From contig CALYLW010001394.1 in assembly GCA_944989445.1 (NCBI GenBank), positions 163,833-227,832 on the forward strand: a stretch of 64,000 bases of DNA, in the 5' to 3' direction. A model generated the notes under the pieces. It saw only the letters and a list, made by a program, of their open reading frames with translations. It had not been told where the DNA came from and did no database searches. Both the position numbers and the translations under genes were made by a program. Position 1 is the first letter of the stretch; each line of letters opens with the position of its first letter. Source of the DNA: Ampullaceana balthica. Taxonomy: Eukaryota; Mollusca; Gastropoda; Lymnaeidae. This document shows positions 38,101 to 48,753 of the stretch, one piece after another.

Positions 38101-38285
38101 CAGTATAGCCTGGGTTTGGCCACAAGGCTTCATAGCTCTTCTTGGAGAAGAAGAGTCCTCTCTTCTCAGGGCTGAAATTTGTTTGTTTTTTCTTGTTGAC
38201 GTTTCTGTAGCAATTTGTTTTTACGGGTGAGGTCGCTGGCCTCACGCCAACCCTCCTCCTTTTGCACCCGGGCTTGGGACCGGCC
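35105..38285 (-). mobile_element. Non-LTR retrotransposon (LINE), near full length
   Basis: The element reads on the minus strand. A GC-rich 5' leader (about 38285-38134, including ccggtcccaagcccgggtgc) precedes a 1004-codon ORF, and a very short 3' end closes with (TAAG)n (35105-35120). Short 3' ends with tetranucleotide tails are common in RTE-type LINEs. I could not find a target duplication. Confidence 0.8.
35119..38133 (-). CDS. LINE endonuclease-reverse transcriptase, intact ORF
   Basis: One uninterrupted 1004-residue frame. The N-terminal third is an apurinic-type (EEP) endonuclease: WNVRT at 29-33, CETRW at 58-62, GDLNAKIG at 169-176, QIDH near 237, and SDHH at 264-267. A charged linker follows (about 290-460). 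The reverse transcriptase then runs NYRGIT at 575-580, QAGFRQNRS near 609, motif [10 protein letters not shown] at 643-651, motif [11 protein letters not shown] at 701-710 and the catalytic FADD at 745-748. The C-terminal part ([11 protein letters not shown]) is typical of RTE-like LINEs. It would nick DNA and copy its own RNA by target-primed reverse transcription. No stop or frameshift is present, so the copy is young and possibly competent. I start at the ATG at 38133; the GC-rich leader is upstream. Confidence 0.9.
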   Translation of the reverse strand: MKPCGQTQAILEASKPKTLLSKETNIGTWNVRTMYEAGKAAQVAAEMRSYKLTLLGICETRWIQAGQITLASGEMLMYSGHEEEDAPHTQGVALMLSRKAQEALIGWEAHGPRIITATFRTKKKKIKMNIIQCYAPTNDSKEEEKETFYNRLQALIEKLPNRDLNILMGDLNAKIGKDNSGYEEIMGRHGVGERNENGERLADFCATNELVIGGSEFQHKNIHKITWVSPDNKTQNQIDHICISKKFRKSLQDVRAKRGADVASDHHLVCARLKLKLKKDWEQPTAKRTKFNVALLANDQKREEFSATLRNKFQVLEDQTEDQTEDDQVEHMWQSIKTSVTSTCLEVLGSVKQKQKDWLSINTLQKIKERKEMKNIVNSSRTRAEKTKAQERYKEVNQKVKNSIKKDKNAHIDGLASKAEEAARKGNLKELYDITRKLSGRYKRPERPVKDREGRSITERKEQQKRWMEYFKELLNRPPPTNTPDIQPANEDLQIEEGAPNKEEIALAIKQLKLGKSPGPDNITAEMMRADINTIVNMLHPLFEKIWEEERVPKDWKEGYLIKIPKKGDLSNCANYRGITLLSVPGKVFNRIILNRMKDQVDMQLRDQQAGFRQNRSCTDQIATLRIIVEQSIEWNSSLYINFIDYEKAFDSLDRQTLWKLLRHYGVPGKLVRIIQSSYEEMTCRVVHEGRLTDSFTVETGVRQGCLLSPLLFILAIDWIMEKSTDKKRNGIQWTLWEQLNDLDFADDIALLSHNQQQMQEKTKDVATFSAQLGLNINKSKTKIMKINPSNHEHVHLAGKALEEVESFTYLGSTIDTNGGSDADVRARIGKARSAFVLLKKIWESKELKLQTKVKIFNTNVKTVLLYGAETWKTTASLTQKVQTFINTCLRKILKIKWPNTINNQELLERTHQVPIDEDIIKKRWRWIGHTLRKPPGSTTRQCLTWNPQGKRKRGRPKNTWRRELEADMQNMGYTWKQLERKAQDREEWKVLVDGLCPRRGRKA

Positions 38286-38371
38286 TTGGCGGAGTTATTT
38301 AATGTGTCGTAGATACTGACTGCTTACAGTCTAATAATAGTCCTATATATGTCTCAGTGAGGACTCACCTA

Positions 38372-38480
38372 AATGCGCGGATCAGCACCAAACTGGGCGG
38401 ATCAGCACCAGACTGCGCGGACCAGCACCAAACTGCGCGGACCAGCACCAAACTGCGCGGACAAGCACCATACTGCGAGA
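38372..38480. repeat. 20-bp minisatellite, about 5 copies
   Basis: The unit is approximately gcgcggaccagcaccaaact. Confidence 0.85.
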
Positions 38481-38682
38481 ATCACTTTTTTGGTTAGCAC
38501 AATATGAATTTCGCGACTTGTCCACCTGCCGGGGAGTGGGAAGCACTGAAACACATCTTTAATGCACTCACTCCTTCCTTTTCACCAATCATTTGTTGTA
38601 CGGGCACAGGGACTTCTTCCTCTAGGAAAGACTACTCAATGCATTTTTGCTATACTCATTCCCTTCCCCCATTTTCTCCATT

Positions 38683-38860
38683 GGGGCCGTCCATAAATGA
38701 CGTCACGCGATTTTGGCCGATTTTCACCCTCCCCCTCATCAAACGTCGTCAAAAAAATAAATTTAGACCCACTCCAATATTACGTCACAAAGCTTTGCAT
38801 ACAATTTTTTTTCTATTTGAAAATGAGCATATTTCAAAGCACTTTTTTGTGCACACTATT
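38683..38860. mobile_element. MITE copy 4, truncated
   Basis: It starts with the GGGGCCGTCCATAAATGACG terminus and continues as the reverse of the right half of the MITEs at 45454 and 55145. It stops where the VNTR-element copy B begins. Confidence 0.7.
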
Positions 38861-38862
38861 TT

Positions 38863-39275
38863 AAATAGAAACACAATAAATCCACGAAATACGTTAAGAT
38901 CACACACGTTGATAACTATTGCTGTTCTAAAGGTTTATTTGGTAAGATAATTCTCGTAAGAAAAGAAGTCACAGTTTAAAAAAATATAGCTAAACACACA
39001 AGTTTGCATGCAGTATGCAGCCCTAAGTATCTACTATGCCCTAAGTATCTACTATGCCCTAAGTATCTACTATGCCCTAAGTATCTACTATGCCCTAAGT
39101 ATCTACTATGCCCTAAGTATCTGTCAGTCAATACAATGTTTTACCACATGCCCTGGGGCAATCTTGGCGGTCTTACGATGTTCCGCAGTCTTTATTTGTC
39201 GGCCACTCCCGGCCATAAAGTGTCACCTGTCCGCACCTGTCAAACAACCTTGGGGCACATTGCCACATATATTAA
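38863..39275 (+). mobile_element. VNTR-core element copy B (short core)
   Basis: The left arm 38863-39003 matches 28272-28427, the core has only about six 18-bp units (39019-39120), and the right arm 39121-39183 equals 35044-35104. It then continues uninterrupted by the LINE (ccgcagtctttatttgtc onward). Confidence 0.65.
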
Positions 39276-39604
39276 TAATGAATATTTCTTACAACTGTCA
39301 TAATAATGCCAGATGCGTTAGAAGTTAATTTTTAAAAAATAATTACGATCAACAATGATATCTTGGCTATTGTGCATGGCATGGCTGACCATATGTTGTT
39401 GATACATCTAAAATTGTGTCATGAGGAAAAACAGAAAACTTTAGTTTTCATTAAGAAACGAAAACTCGTCTATTTATTTCTAAAAAAAATGTACATTATT
39501 CATTTTTTAAAAATATATTTTTTTAGCATCAACATGTTTTTTCTGGGGGTGGGGGGGGGGCGCCCAACCTGGGTTCTCCCTCGGGTGGCATATACCCACG
39601 CTAC

Positions 39605-39640
39605 GCCGCTGTATATATACATACATATATATATACATAC

Positions 39641-39677
<37 letters not shown>

Positions 39678-39682
39678 CGTGC
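39605..39682. repeat. (TA)n/(TG)n microsatellite
   Basis: Alternating atatac/atat then gtgtgtgt. Confidence 0.9.
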
Positions 39683-40362
39683 ATTGTGGTTATCTTCCGC
39701 ATTTTTTTTGTTAACAGGACGAAGACTACTCATATATTACTAATTACTCAAGTGTAACTAAGGTCTGAGGTGTAAAAAACGGCTGAAATATCTACATGAT
39801 ATTATAGCATTGAATTATAATATTAGTTTCAATATCTTTATTGTAGCCCTCATATGTGACACGAACTCCGAACGTTAGAATTTTCAAGTTGCAAGCTCCC
39901 ATATTCTTTATTTTATACGTATACATTATGATGGAATAATTTAAAATTACCATTTCTATTCCATGTAACTATAGTATCTTATTCATGAAATTCTATTGTA
40001 AGTCATAATATGTAAACTCCGAGTTGTCTATCATGTAAGATGTCCAATTTGTTATAAGTAATGTCAGCTTTTGGATATGCGATCAGGATAAATTAAATTT
40101 ATGCCACTAACAAAAACACCACTGTGCTAAAAATGTATTCGAAACAATCCCATTTTGCAAAAGAAGAATTAGAAATAAGAATATTTATCCGAAAACTGAA
40201 AGGAATGAAATTAATTTTTTCTGACGATTTCCCGATAATTCCAGGAAAGGGGAACACTCTAATCCCGTTTTCACGGCATTTACAAAAAAAGGAAAAAGAG
40301 AAACTGTAGTTTCAACATGCAACTAAATCTGAAAGCAGGCGGAATAATTTCCAGGAGCCATT

Positions 40363-40495
40363 AAAACCGGAATCGATGTTTGTTTACCTGCACAGTGGCC
40401 ATTTAAACTGGAATCGATGTTTGTTTACCTGCAGAATGGCCATTTAAACCGAAATCGATGTTTGTTTACCTGCAGAATGGCCATTTAAACCTTTA
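40363..40495. repeat. 41-bp repeat, three copies
   Basis: gaatcgatgtttgtttacct followed by gca.a.tggccatttaaac recurs three times. Confidence 0.8.
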
Positions 40496-41152
40496 CGACA
40501 CAATTGTAGATGAAAACATGTCTTAGGACAGAACTTCTCAAAATATTTAGTTTGGTGGACCGGCAGGAATTTTCCCATTGCACCAGGGACCGGTGCACTC
40601 AGTGGCGTCACTAGGGGGGGGGGCGGGGGGGGGGCGGGCCGCCCCGGGTGACACCCATCAGGGGGTGACACCCGAGCCTAAAATTTTACTGTGTACGATT
40701 TTATGTCAGAAAACAAAAGATGAAACAAAATTAATCTAGAAAGAAGTTAAGAAATACAATGAAATACGTTAAACGCGAAAATTCTTAATAAAAAAATATC
40801 AGTTAACTTGCAATAATAAAACAGTCCCAACACACGAACAACATTAAAACAAATTAGGAAAAAAAGAAAAGAAATAGTCGCAGCAGAGAGATCTTTAAAA
40901 AAGGCTGGAATGAAAGAGGAAGTGTCTTCTGTTTAAAAAGATATAAAGCCATTTGGGCTTGGACACACCGACAGCATGAATGAATCCCACCTCACGACTC
41001 CCTCCACCACAGTGGGGTGGGGGGGATACGATTTTTATCACCACCCCCCCCCCAAAAAAAAAGAAAAATATCCAAAAGATGTGTTTTCTTTGTTGATGTT
41101 TTTCTTGAGGAAAATTATGATTTCAATGTCTTTGAGTTAATATTTTTTATAT

Positions 41153-43010
41153 GTATGGCATCTGTCCGTCTACGAAAGACGATAGATTTATCTTTATTAT
41201 CTGCAGCTCTTGGTGTGGCTGATGAGACCAATCCTTGAGTGGCAGTCTCTTCTGCATGACACACACACGAAAGCAGTGGGGCAGTGTTTCCTGGCCTTTC
41301 TCCTCGCTCTTTTCCCGACTGCTTCTGCCCTAGTTTGCTCCTCTGCTCTTAGTGATCCTTCTTTCACTATAGCCCGCCACATGGACCTATCCTCTGCCAG
41401 GTTTTCCCAGTTTTGTATATCAATGTTGGCTACTTTCATGTCTCTCTTGCATATGTCCACGTATCTGAGACATGGCCGACCAACCGACCTTTTCCCTGTC
41501 GCCAGCTCGCTGTAGAGCACATCCTTGGGTATGCGACCACTTTGCATCCTCTTGACGTGTCCAAGCCAACGGAGGCGTCTTTGGCTTAATATTGCTGCAA
41601 TACTACTCATGCTTGCTTGAGCCAGGACCTCTGTGTTGGGGACTTTCTCTTGCCATTTGATGTCTAGGATGCGGCGCAGGCATCTGAGGTGGAAGCTATT
41701 GAGCCTTCTTTCATGCCTGGTATAGGTGGTCCAAGACTCGCATCCATAGAGGAGTGTGCTCAGTACGCAGGCCTGGTATACCTGCAGCTTAGTCCTTGCT
41801 GTGAGTTTGGCATTGGACCAGACTCTTTTGTACAGTCTAGCCATAACAGTTGCTGCCTTCCCTATCCTGCTACTTATCTCATCTTCCAGTGAGAGGGTGC
41901 TCGAGATGTTCGATCCCAGATAAGTAAAACTGTCAACAGCATCCAGGTTGCAGTCATCAATGGTGATAGTCGGGAGAGAGGCAGCATCCTGTGCCATAAT
42001 GTTGGTTTTCTTTATACTTATGGTCAGGCCAAACTCTTTGCAGGCAGCGGAGAAGCTGGATACAAGGTTCTGCAGGCCGTCTGCTGTGTGGGATATTAAG
42101 GCGGCATCGTCTGCAAATAAGAGCTCGCGCAGCAAAATCTTCCTTATTTTGGTCTTGGCTTTAAGTCGGGCAATATTGAATAATCTCCCGTCAGCTCTGG
42201 TGTGTATGTATATCCCCTCGCTGTTGTTCTTGAAGGCATACTGGAGTAAGATGGAAAAGAATATTGCGAATAGAGTAGGTGCCAACACGCAGCCTTGCTT
42301 TACTCCACTACTTACTGGGAAAGCCTCGGAGGTGGCACCGTTATAGCACACTGTGCCCTGCATGTTTTCGTGGAATTGCTTGATGATGTTAAGCAGATGT
42401 GTAGGGCAGCCTATTTTTACTAAGATCTGAAAAAGGCCGCTTCTGCTGACAAGATCAAAAGCTTTAGTTAGGTCGACGAACGCGATGTATAGAGGCATAT
42501 GTTGCTCCCTGCATTTCTCCTGCAGCTGGCGCAGAGAGAAGATCATGTCTATGGTTGATCTTCCGGCTCGAAAGCCGCACTGCGATTCTGGGAGTACACG
42601 CGATGCTAGGGTCTGTAGGCGTGTCAATGCAACTCGGGCGAAGGCCTTTCCAACTATACTGAGGAGAGAGATTCCACGATAGTTGTTGCAGTCACTCTTG
42701 TCTCCTTTATTTTTATACAGTGTAACGATGTTGGCATCTTTCAACTCCTGTGGTATCTGCCCCTGTTCCCAGCACAGAGTGAGGAGGTCATGCAAAGGCT
42801 GTAAAAGTATTTCTTTTCCACATTTGAGAACTTCTGGTGGAATTCCATCATTACCAGGAGCTTTCCCGCAGGCTAGGCAATCTATGGCTCTACTTAGCTC
42901 GAACATTGTGGGTAGGCTACCGAGCTCTTCCATGACCGGCAGGTCTGGGATATCGTCCAGGGCAGCAGTTGAGACATGGTTTATAGTTGCGTACAATTCC
43001 ATATATTTTT
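41153..43010 (-). mobile_element. 5'-truncated LINE
   Basis: The minus-strand element has no endonuclease. Its 3' end (gacggacagatgccataca) matches the 3' end of the fragment at 46497-47093. The 5' truncation is at about 43010, in an AT-rich tract. Confidence 0.8.
41197..43002 (-). CDS. LINE reverse transcriptase (5'-truncated, 601 codons open)
   Basis: The frame is open throughout. RT landmarks: NYRGISLL at 107-114, CGFRAGRST at 142-150, motif A FVDLTKAFD at 175-183, motif B SSGVKQGCVLAPTLF at 231-245, and catalytic FADD at 296-299. A thumb/connection follows (YLGSNIS, RRLRWLGHVKRM). The C-terminus is a C2HC zinc finger: Cys580, Cys583, His596, Cys600. The first Met is only the first ATG after the truncation, not the element's real start. 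It lacks the EEP endonuclease, so it is not autonomous. It belongs to a different LINE family from the intact copy at 35119, and I do not assign a clade. Confidence 0.85.
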   Translation of the reverse strand: MELYATINHVSTAALDDIPDLPVMEELGSLPTMFELSRAIDCLACGKAPGNDGIPPEVLKCGKEILLQPLHDLLTLCWEQGQIPQELKDANIVTLYKNKGDKSDCNNYRGISLLSIVGKAFARVALTRLQTLASRVLPESQCGFRAGRSTIDMIFSLRQLQEKCREQHMPLYIAFVDLTKAFDLVSRSGLFQILVKIGCPTHLLNIIKQFHENMQGTVCYNGATSEAFPVSSGVKQGCVLAPTLFAIFFSILLQYAFKNNSEGIYIHTRADGRLFNIARLKAKTKIRKILLRELLFADDAALISHTADGLQNLVSSFSAACKEFGLTISIKKTNIMAQDAASLPTITIDDCNLDAVDSFTYLGSNISSTLSLEDEISSRIGKAATVMARLYKRVWSNAKLTARTKLQVYQACVLSTLLYGCESWTTYTRHERRLNSFHLRCLRRILDIKWQEKVPNTEVLAQASMSSIAAILSQRRLRWLGHVKRMQSGRIPKDVLYSELATGKRSVGRPCLRYVDICKRDMKVANIDIQNWENLAEDRSMWRAIVKEGSLRAEEQTRAEAVGKRARRKARKHCPTAFVCVSCRRDCHSRIGLISHTKSCR

Positions 43011-43069
43011 TATATATATATTTATTAAAGGCGTGAAAGCATAGATATGCATGTTTATATACAGGTAGT

Positions 43070-43630
43070 CCTCCGGTTACGACGGTCCCATCCCGACTTA
43101 CGCTGTTTAATGCTTACGAACGCGCCCCCGTAAAGAATAGTATAACGCGTTATTCCGTATTTAAAAAAAAACATTCATGAGGTAACGAATTCTTTTCACT
43201 ATTTGAAATAACAAAAATTATTGAAAAATATGTATGATTATTATTTCAACCTACAACTTTCGTTTGCGAATTTTTCAAATGGCGAAGTTTTCAATCAAGT
43301 CAATAAAGCTGAGTAAGCTTACAAGTTCCACTCCAATGCTCATTATAGAGAGCATATTCAGCCTTTTTCGTCCCATGCAAATTCTAACTCATTATATATT
43401 CTTTTCAACTTTGAAAGGGATCGCTCTCAGCTGCAGTTTGATGTCATCATTGAAAGATAGATGCGAAGTGCGATGTGTACATTTGTAAAGACTGTGTCAA
43501 ATATAGCTCATTCAAAAGCAGCAACATTTTTAGCTCTGTGCAAGTTTTTTGAGTTTCGCTTTGTGCTAATTGCTTTTCCTTACCCTGGGGCTGGACAATA
43601 ACATTTTTAAGAGTTCTGAAAATTGGACTA
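43070..43630. other. Unassigned stretch with DNA-transposon-like end
   Basis: ggtagtcctccggttacgac and the following cccgacttacg resemble Tigger/mariner-type termini seen in many animals. I cannot define the other end. Confidence 0.35.
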
Positions 43631-43669
43631 ATTCTGAAGGTAAGCAGTCTTCGAAATCACTCATGAACC

Positions 43670-44040
43670 TATATGTGGAAGAAAATCAGAAGCCCCGAGC
43701 CAAGTGCTCTATATGGGTCTTCCCGGAAGACCCCCTTAGCCACCTGGCCACCAAAGGGACATTGGTTGGCTTTCCTTATGTCTCGTGAGATGATGGAAGA
43801 TTCTGTGCCCTTGTGGGATCCTCGCGCATGGCCCTGCAGCTTCTGCTGTGGCTGTACAAGCCCACTCGCGAATGGCAGCCTTTGCCGCACTTCTGGCACT
43901 GAAAGGCAGCACATGTGGTTGCTGGTTAGCTCTCCTTTTCCTCTTTTGGCGGTCCGCGTCTGCGACCTGTCGCAGGTCTCTTTTTCATGCTTCAAGCCCG
44001 GCAGTCAACGATTGTCTCCATCTGTGTCTGTCAGTCATTA
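43670..44040 (-). pseudogene. LINE C-terminal zinc-finger fragment
   Basis: On the minus strand: DRHRWRQSLTAGLEA, a stop, KRDLRQVADADRQKRKRRAN, a frameshift, then a C2HC finger, CQKCGKGCHSRVGLYSHSRS with a final C. This is the same domain order as the 3' end of the LINE at 41197. One stop and one frameshift make it non-functional. Confidence 0.75.
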
Positions 44041-44100
44041 GGGACATGCTTTTTGCGGATGATGCTGCCATAGCTACCCACAATGAACCAAAGGGACGTA
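44041..44100 (+). pseudogene. LINE RT catalytic-motif fragment, inverted
   Basis: The plus strand reads RDMLFADDAAIATHNE, the catalytic FADD box. It abuts, head to head, the minus-strand LINE end at 44040. This may be a 5' inversion of the same insertion. Confidence 0.6.
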
Positions 44101-44459
44101 ACAGCTGAGGACAAAAAAAAGCAGTCGCTTCTGAAGCGGCCACCAGGGCATCCAGGACATACAGTCGAAGATGCCTCCCACTAAGTTGCCCTCACAAGGA
44201 GGTGGTGGAATTTCCTACTACGACCCTCTACCACTTTGGCGCCATCCCGGCAAAGCACACGGGTCTCCATGGTTAGGACCACCACAGACCGGGGGATCAT
44301 CAAAGACCTACCTAGGGTGCAACCCCCACTGGAAGGTTTCCTCAGAGCTGGCGTCCAATGCGTTCTTCGCGGCACTTTTTGCTAATCTGTACTGGCGCTC
44401 CTGGCCCTAAATCGGCACCGCTCGATGGCGTTGCTAGTAAATTGAGGGGGACGAAACGG

Positions 44460-45345
44460 TTGCTTCGGATTTACCCGACCCCATTCTTCGAAATCACTTG
44501 CATGTTCTTCCATTAACTTTGCTGCTGCCCATCGGGTGGCGAAAGTGCTGAGCTCAGTTAGGTTTGTAAGAAAGCCAAATTTCTCATGGATGTATTTATA
44601 TGCACCTAACCAATGTTGTAGGGCTTAAGAAAGTTTGTCAATGGTTACCAGAAATACCTCAATCTTGAATATTTTTTTCTCCAGGAGAATATTGTTTTGT
44701 TGATGCTCCTTTATCAAACTGGCGCTTTCTTTTTTGTTTGATAGCATTGAAGATTGTTTACACTGTTTTTACCACTGACTTTTCCTTTCCTTTGTCTTCA
44801 TAGGAATCAAATTAAGAATGCTTTTTTTCAACAAACTCAATGAGAGACTTCCTTTCTATAATTGTTTCCCAAATTTCAAGTAAAATAGCGACTTCCAGTT
44901 GTTTAATTTCCTTCAGAAATCCTTCTTCTTCAAGTCGGCAGTCACGTGGCTGATTTTCATTCGTTGCTAATTCTTCCAGTGCTGCGATATTCTCATGGTA
45001 TGAGCTATTAACAAACCTTACAGCATAATGTCAGGCTGACCATCTTGTGTCAGACAGGGCTTTGTTAGCATGTATTAATTTCATATGCTTTTGAAGTACC
45101 TGTCAACGATGAGTAGATGCAACAAGTCGGGTATAAGATTTTGCAGAAGACAAAAAAATCTGACCGCAGTAGGACAACCTACTGCTCTTTTCCCAACCAA
45201 ATTAAAGGAATGAGCTGTGCACGGCACATAATGAGCTACAATGCACTTCTCACGAAGAATAGCCTGGTTTCCGTTATTTTTCCTACTCATTTGCAGCATT
45301 TGCCGTATGACTGTCCAAGGCATTTTCAGGGATTCGTACAAACAT
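44460..45345 (-). pseudogene. hAT transposase remnants
   Basis: On the minus strand, 45250-45090 reads ILREKCIVAHYVPCTAHSFN followed by LVGKRAV, the block preceding the catalytic region in DUF4371-type hAT transposases. Beyond it, toward 44460, the frame is broken many times. It belongs to the 5.3-kb hAT element. Confidence 0.7.
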
Positions 45346-45453
45346 AATGGCCTGCATCTTTATTATACACTATAATTCATAAAAAGTTTTGGGGCCCTTA
45401 AACTATTGGGGGCTTTAGCCCGTTCAGCACCCCCCCCCCTTTTTAATCCGCCA

Positions 45454-45849
45454 TAGGGGGGAGGTCACGCATCTGTGACGATGTGGTACGAGGAGGGGGT
45501 TGTTTAATAAGAAATGTGACGTCACGTCAAAAACGTGAAACTTTAAATAAAAGTTCCACTTAAATATTTGATTGTTTACCATTTATTTAATTAAGTTTTC
45601 AATGACTTCATGCGTGTTACGATATTACAGTGCAGACTTACCCTAATTACATATTTAAATGACAAAAAATAATTTGCAACATGCTAATTTGTATTGAGAA
45701 AATACGGCTTGGGGGAGGGGTGTCAAAGCTTTGTGACGTCATATCGTAAAAAAAGGGGTGGGGTCTAAGTTTTTGTGACAAAGTATGACACTGGGGGAGG
45801 GTGGGGTAAAAATCGGCAACCTCGCGTGACGTCATTTATGGACGGCCCC
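45454..45849. mobile_element. MITE copy 5
   Basis: The right terminus has the inverted form of GGGGCCGTCCATAAATGACG. The left terminus is decayed (aggggggaggtcacgcatct). The body is colinear with copy 2 outside its insertion. Confidence 0.7.
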
Positions 45850-46324
45850 TTCAGTCGTGAAGGGGTGACACCATGAGCTACCGCCCCGGGTGACACCAAC
45901 CCTAGTGACGCCTCTGGGTGCACTATTTTCCCTTTACTGACGTGGTAGCGAAATGTAATTTATTTTATTTTATTTGTTTCATTTTATGTGCTTATTGCCG
46001 AAAATGGACATATTCTATATGGTTAGTATTAATGGTTCAAATTCGAAAATTATAATTAGACTTTTTGGTCCTTTTTTAAAATGCGATGTGCGACGTTAGA
46101 GTATCGTAAAATATTGAAAGGCAAAACAAGTTCAGATACTATGTCATTATGGTAGCTAAGAACTATTAAACCATGGCAATGCTATTTTAATATAACGTTA
46201 CTAAAAATTCAATTTCCGTGAAAACTTTGCTGACAGATATTTTCCACTCTTGCATAATGCAAGCATAAAAGAAACAACAGCTGCATTTCTAAAATTGTAC
46301 CTGATTAATAAACATTTGAAACAA

Positions 46325-46392
46325 GTAAGTGTATGTGGGTGTGAGTGTGTGTGCATGTAAGTGAGTGTATGTGGGTGTGAGTGTGTGTGTAA
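46325..46392. repeat. GT-rich short tandem repeat
   Basis: gtgtatgtgggtgtgagtgt occurs twice within 70 bp. Confidence 0.75.
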
Positions 46393-46496
46393 GCGGACCA
46401 CCACTTTGAGAAGCACTTCCTAGGAATCAAGATGGAGCACATCTGAGCCGTACAATCATAAGCTGATTGACCATTGTCTCGAGGATTATGGCACAA

Positions 46497-47093
46497 ATTA
46501 TGTATGGCATCCGTCCATCCTCATGGGATGATGGCGTTTCCTCCTGCTCCTCTACCGCCCTACCCCTTTCTCCTGGCCCTTTTCTCCTCGCTCCTGGCTA
46601 TAAGGGAAGCTTCCGCGACTTGAATGCCCTCGCGCACTTTTACCCGCCAGGAGGTGCGCTCCTCAGCAATGGTCTCCCACGTTTTATGGTCAATCTGCGC
46701 CAGAGTCATCTCTTTCTTGCAGACATCCTTGAGGCGCAAGCAGTGGCGTCCTCTCTTCCGCATACCAGTTGCCAGCTCGCCGTAAAGCAAGGCTCTTGGA
46801 ATGCGCTCCGAGCTCATCCTGCGGACATGTCCCAACCACCGCAGGCGCCTCTCACTCAGGATTGAGTGCATGCTCAGCATATGACTCCGTCTGAGTACCT
46901 CGACATTCGTGATGTTGTCCTGCCACTTGATGTGCAGAATCCTGCGCAAACATCGTAAGTGGAAGCTGTTGAGTGCTTTGTTTGTTTGGCATAGGTCGTC
47001 CAGCACTCTCTGCCATAGAGGAGTGTGCTGAGCACACAGGCCTCGTACACAGTGATTATCGTCCTATCAGTGAGCTGTGCATTGTTCCACACA
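46497..47093 (-). pseudogene. LINE 3' fragment (RT connection domain)
   Basis: The minus strand encodes MWNNAQLTDRT and CVLSTLLYG, a frameshift near 47000, then SFHLRCLRRILHIKWQD, RRLRWLGHVRRM and the lysine/arginine-rich end. This is homologous to residues of about 380-560 of the LINE at 41197, with many substitutions. It is 5'-truncated and ends with the shared ggacggatgccataca 3' terminus. Confidence 0.8.
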
Positions 47094-47099
47094 AATTAT

Positions 47100-47842
47100 A
47101 ATCATAGCCTTAAAACGAAATTTCATGATGGGGTCCTGAATTTTAAAACCTTTTGTCACTGAGAGATTGCCACAAGAGCTTCGATCGGAATCGTAGTGTT
47201 AACAAGACATCAGATACAAGTTTGGGTAATTTGGAGGCGTGATTTGCAAGACCAAGAAGGAGATCAACGACCATGACGTCACACCCATAATAATAAAAAT
47301 AAAATAACGACAGAAGCGATCAGGGTAGTGATGCAATTTTGATTTAATGATTAACTCTTAGAAACATAATAATAAATGTTATGATGCTCTACTACTTAAA
47401 ATACATGTAAAAAATTGCAGGAAGTTCTCCAAATTTGAGGAGCAAGTGATTTATGAAGAAATTATTGATTACAAAACGTTTATGTCAAATCAAGCTCAAA
47501 ACCTTTAAGAACATATACATGGGAGTTTCTTATAAATATTTCCGTTTCGTGATGTTGATCCAAATTTTGTAGATAAGTTGAAAATTTGAATTTTTTTTTA
47601 ATTTTAAGATTATGTGCGTGTGCGTGTAAGTTCTACTTAATTTGTTGTATTCAATGTTTACATTTTTATTAAAAGACTTTCAGGGCCACTTATTGGTTAA
47701 CATTAAGTGTAATTTTTTTGTTATCTTATGTCTTAAGTGCATGATCGTAAATTAAGTAATATGAACAAATTTTTATCAAATATTTGAAACTTTCGCTTCT
47801 GCAACAGAAATAAATGATAATGCTTATTAATGTTTATCTCTA
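47100..47842. other. AT-rich gene-free stretch
   Basis: Nothing supported is visible. Confidence 0.4.
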
Positions 47843-48472
47843 TCCTATATAATAAAAGGCTATGTTATGTGCGGTCATCGATAGCGATTGGTCCCTCAAA
47901 CTCCTACGACTTCTACAGCCAATCACTGGAGGAGAAAAATTAAGTCTCATTTACATATTGAGCCACGTTCAAAACGAGTTATTTTTGGTGCAGTTTTTTT
48001 TTCCAACAGTTTATTTTGCGCGGTGCGCGTTGGGATTTGTAATCAAAACATTTTTATTTACGGGTTATTTATAATAACTCTGGACAGACCGGCGGTGGAG
48101 GAGGGGGGGAGGTAGGGTCTCTGGACAGACCGAAGTGTGGGGGGGGGCACGGTCTCTTGACAGACCGCGGTCGGGGGGGGGGAGGTAGGGTCTCTTGACA
48201 GACCGTGGTCGGGAGGGGGGGAGATAGGGTCTCTTGACAGACCGCGGTTTGGGGAGGGAGGTAGGTTCTCTTGACAGACCGCGGTGTGGGGAGGTAGGGT
48301 CTCTGGACAGACCGCGGTGTGGGGGGGGGGAGGTCTCTGGAAGGTCCGCGGTGTGGGGGGGGGGAGGTAGGGTCTCTGGACAGACGGGGGTGGGTAATGT
48401 AGTGATGTCCTTCCATGAACTTCACAGGTCACCCTACACTTATTCCCGTCATTGGACGGGCTTTGTTGCTAG
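47843..48472 (+). mobile_element. Non-autonomous Helitron with internal minisatellite
   Basis: It begins TCCTATATAATAAAAGG directly after an A and ends TTGTTGCTAG directly before a T, with no target duplication. Nine bases (48445-48460 hairpin, then eight spacer bases) before CTAG lies a perfect hairpin, cccgtc-attg-gacggg. TC start, CTRR end, subterminal hairpin and A/T insertion are the defining Helitron features. The middle (about 48076-48395) is a G-rich ~38-41-bp minisatellite of about eight units containing tgacagaccgcggt. Confidence 0.8.
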
Positions 48473-48714
48473 TATTAGTATATAATATAACAAGAAATAA
48501 AAACTCGAATGAGTATTTAAACGCAATTTCCAACAAGGAATTTCCTATTTTTTATCAAGGGAAATCATTCTAGATGACAATAAAAGTCGTTTCAAATAAG
48601 TAATTCTGAAAATAAAAAACACAATATGACGTCATATCGCCTCACACTACATCACACCAAGAATATGTCAATATAATGCGCACCACGCAACAATGTAACT
48701 GAAGTATAGGCATT

Positions 48715-48715
<1 letters not shown>

Positions 48716-48751
<36 letters not shown>

Positions 48752-48753
48752 GG
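48716..48753. repeat. (CA)n/(TA)n microsatellite
   Basis: cacacaca then tatatata. Confidence 0.9.

Larger units (their letters stand above)
40600..45916 (-). mobile_element. hAT DNA transposon (5.3 kb), degenerate, composite
   Basis: Ends cagtggcgtcactaggg and ccctagtgacgcctctg are inverted repeats, and a perfect 8-bp duplication ggtgcact flanks them (40592-40599 and 45917-45924). Inside are transposase remnants (44460-45345), a LINE body (41153-43010), a second LINE 3' end (43670-44040) and a MITE (45454-45849). Confidence 0.8.
40529..46417. mobile_element. Small hAT element copy, split by a 5.3-kb hAT insertion
   Basis: The left end cagaacttctcaaa with ggaccggcaggaatttt is the family at 52062 read the same way, and the right end ccaccactttgagaagcact completes it. 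Flanks tcttagga (40521-40528) and tcctagga (46418-46425) are an 8-bp duplication with one change. The part after 45925 is longer and more diverged than in the 185-bp copies. Confidence 0.65.
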
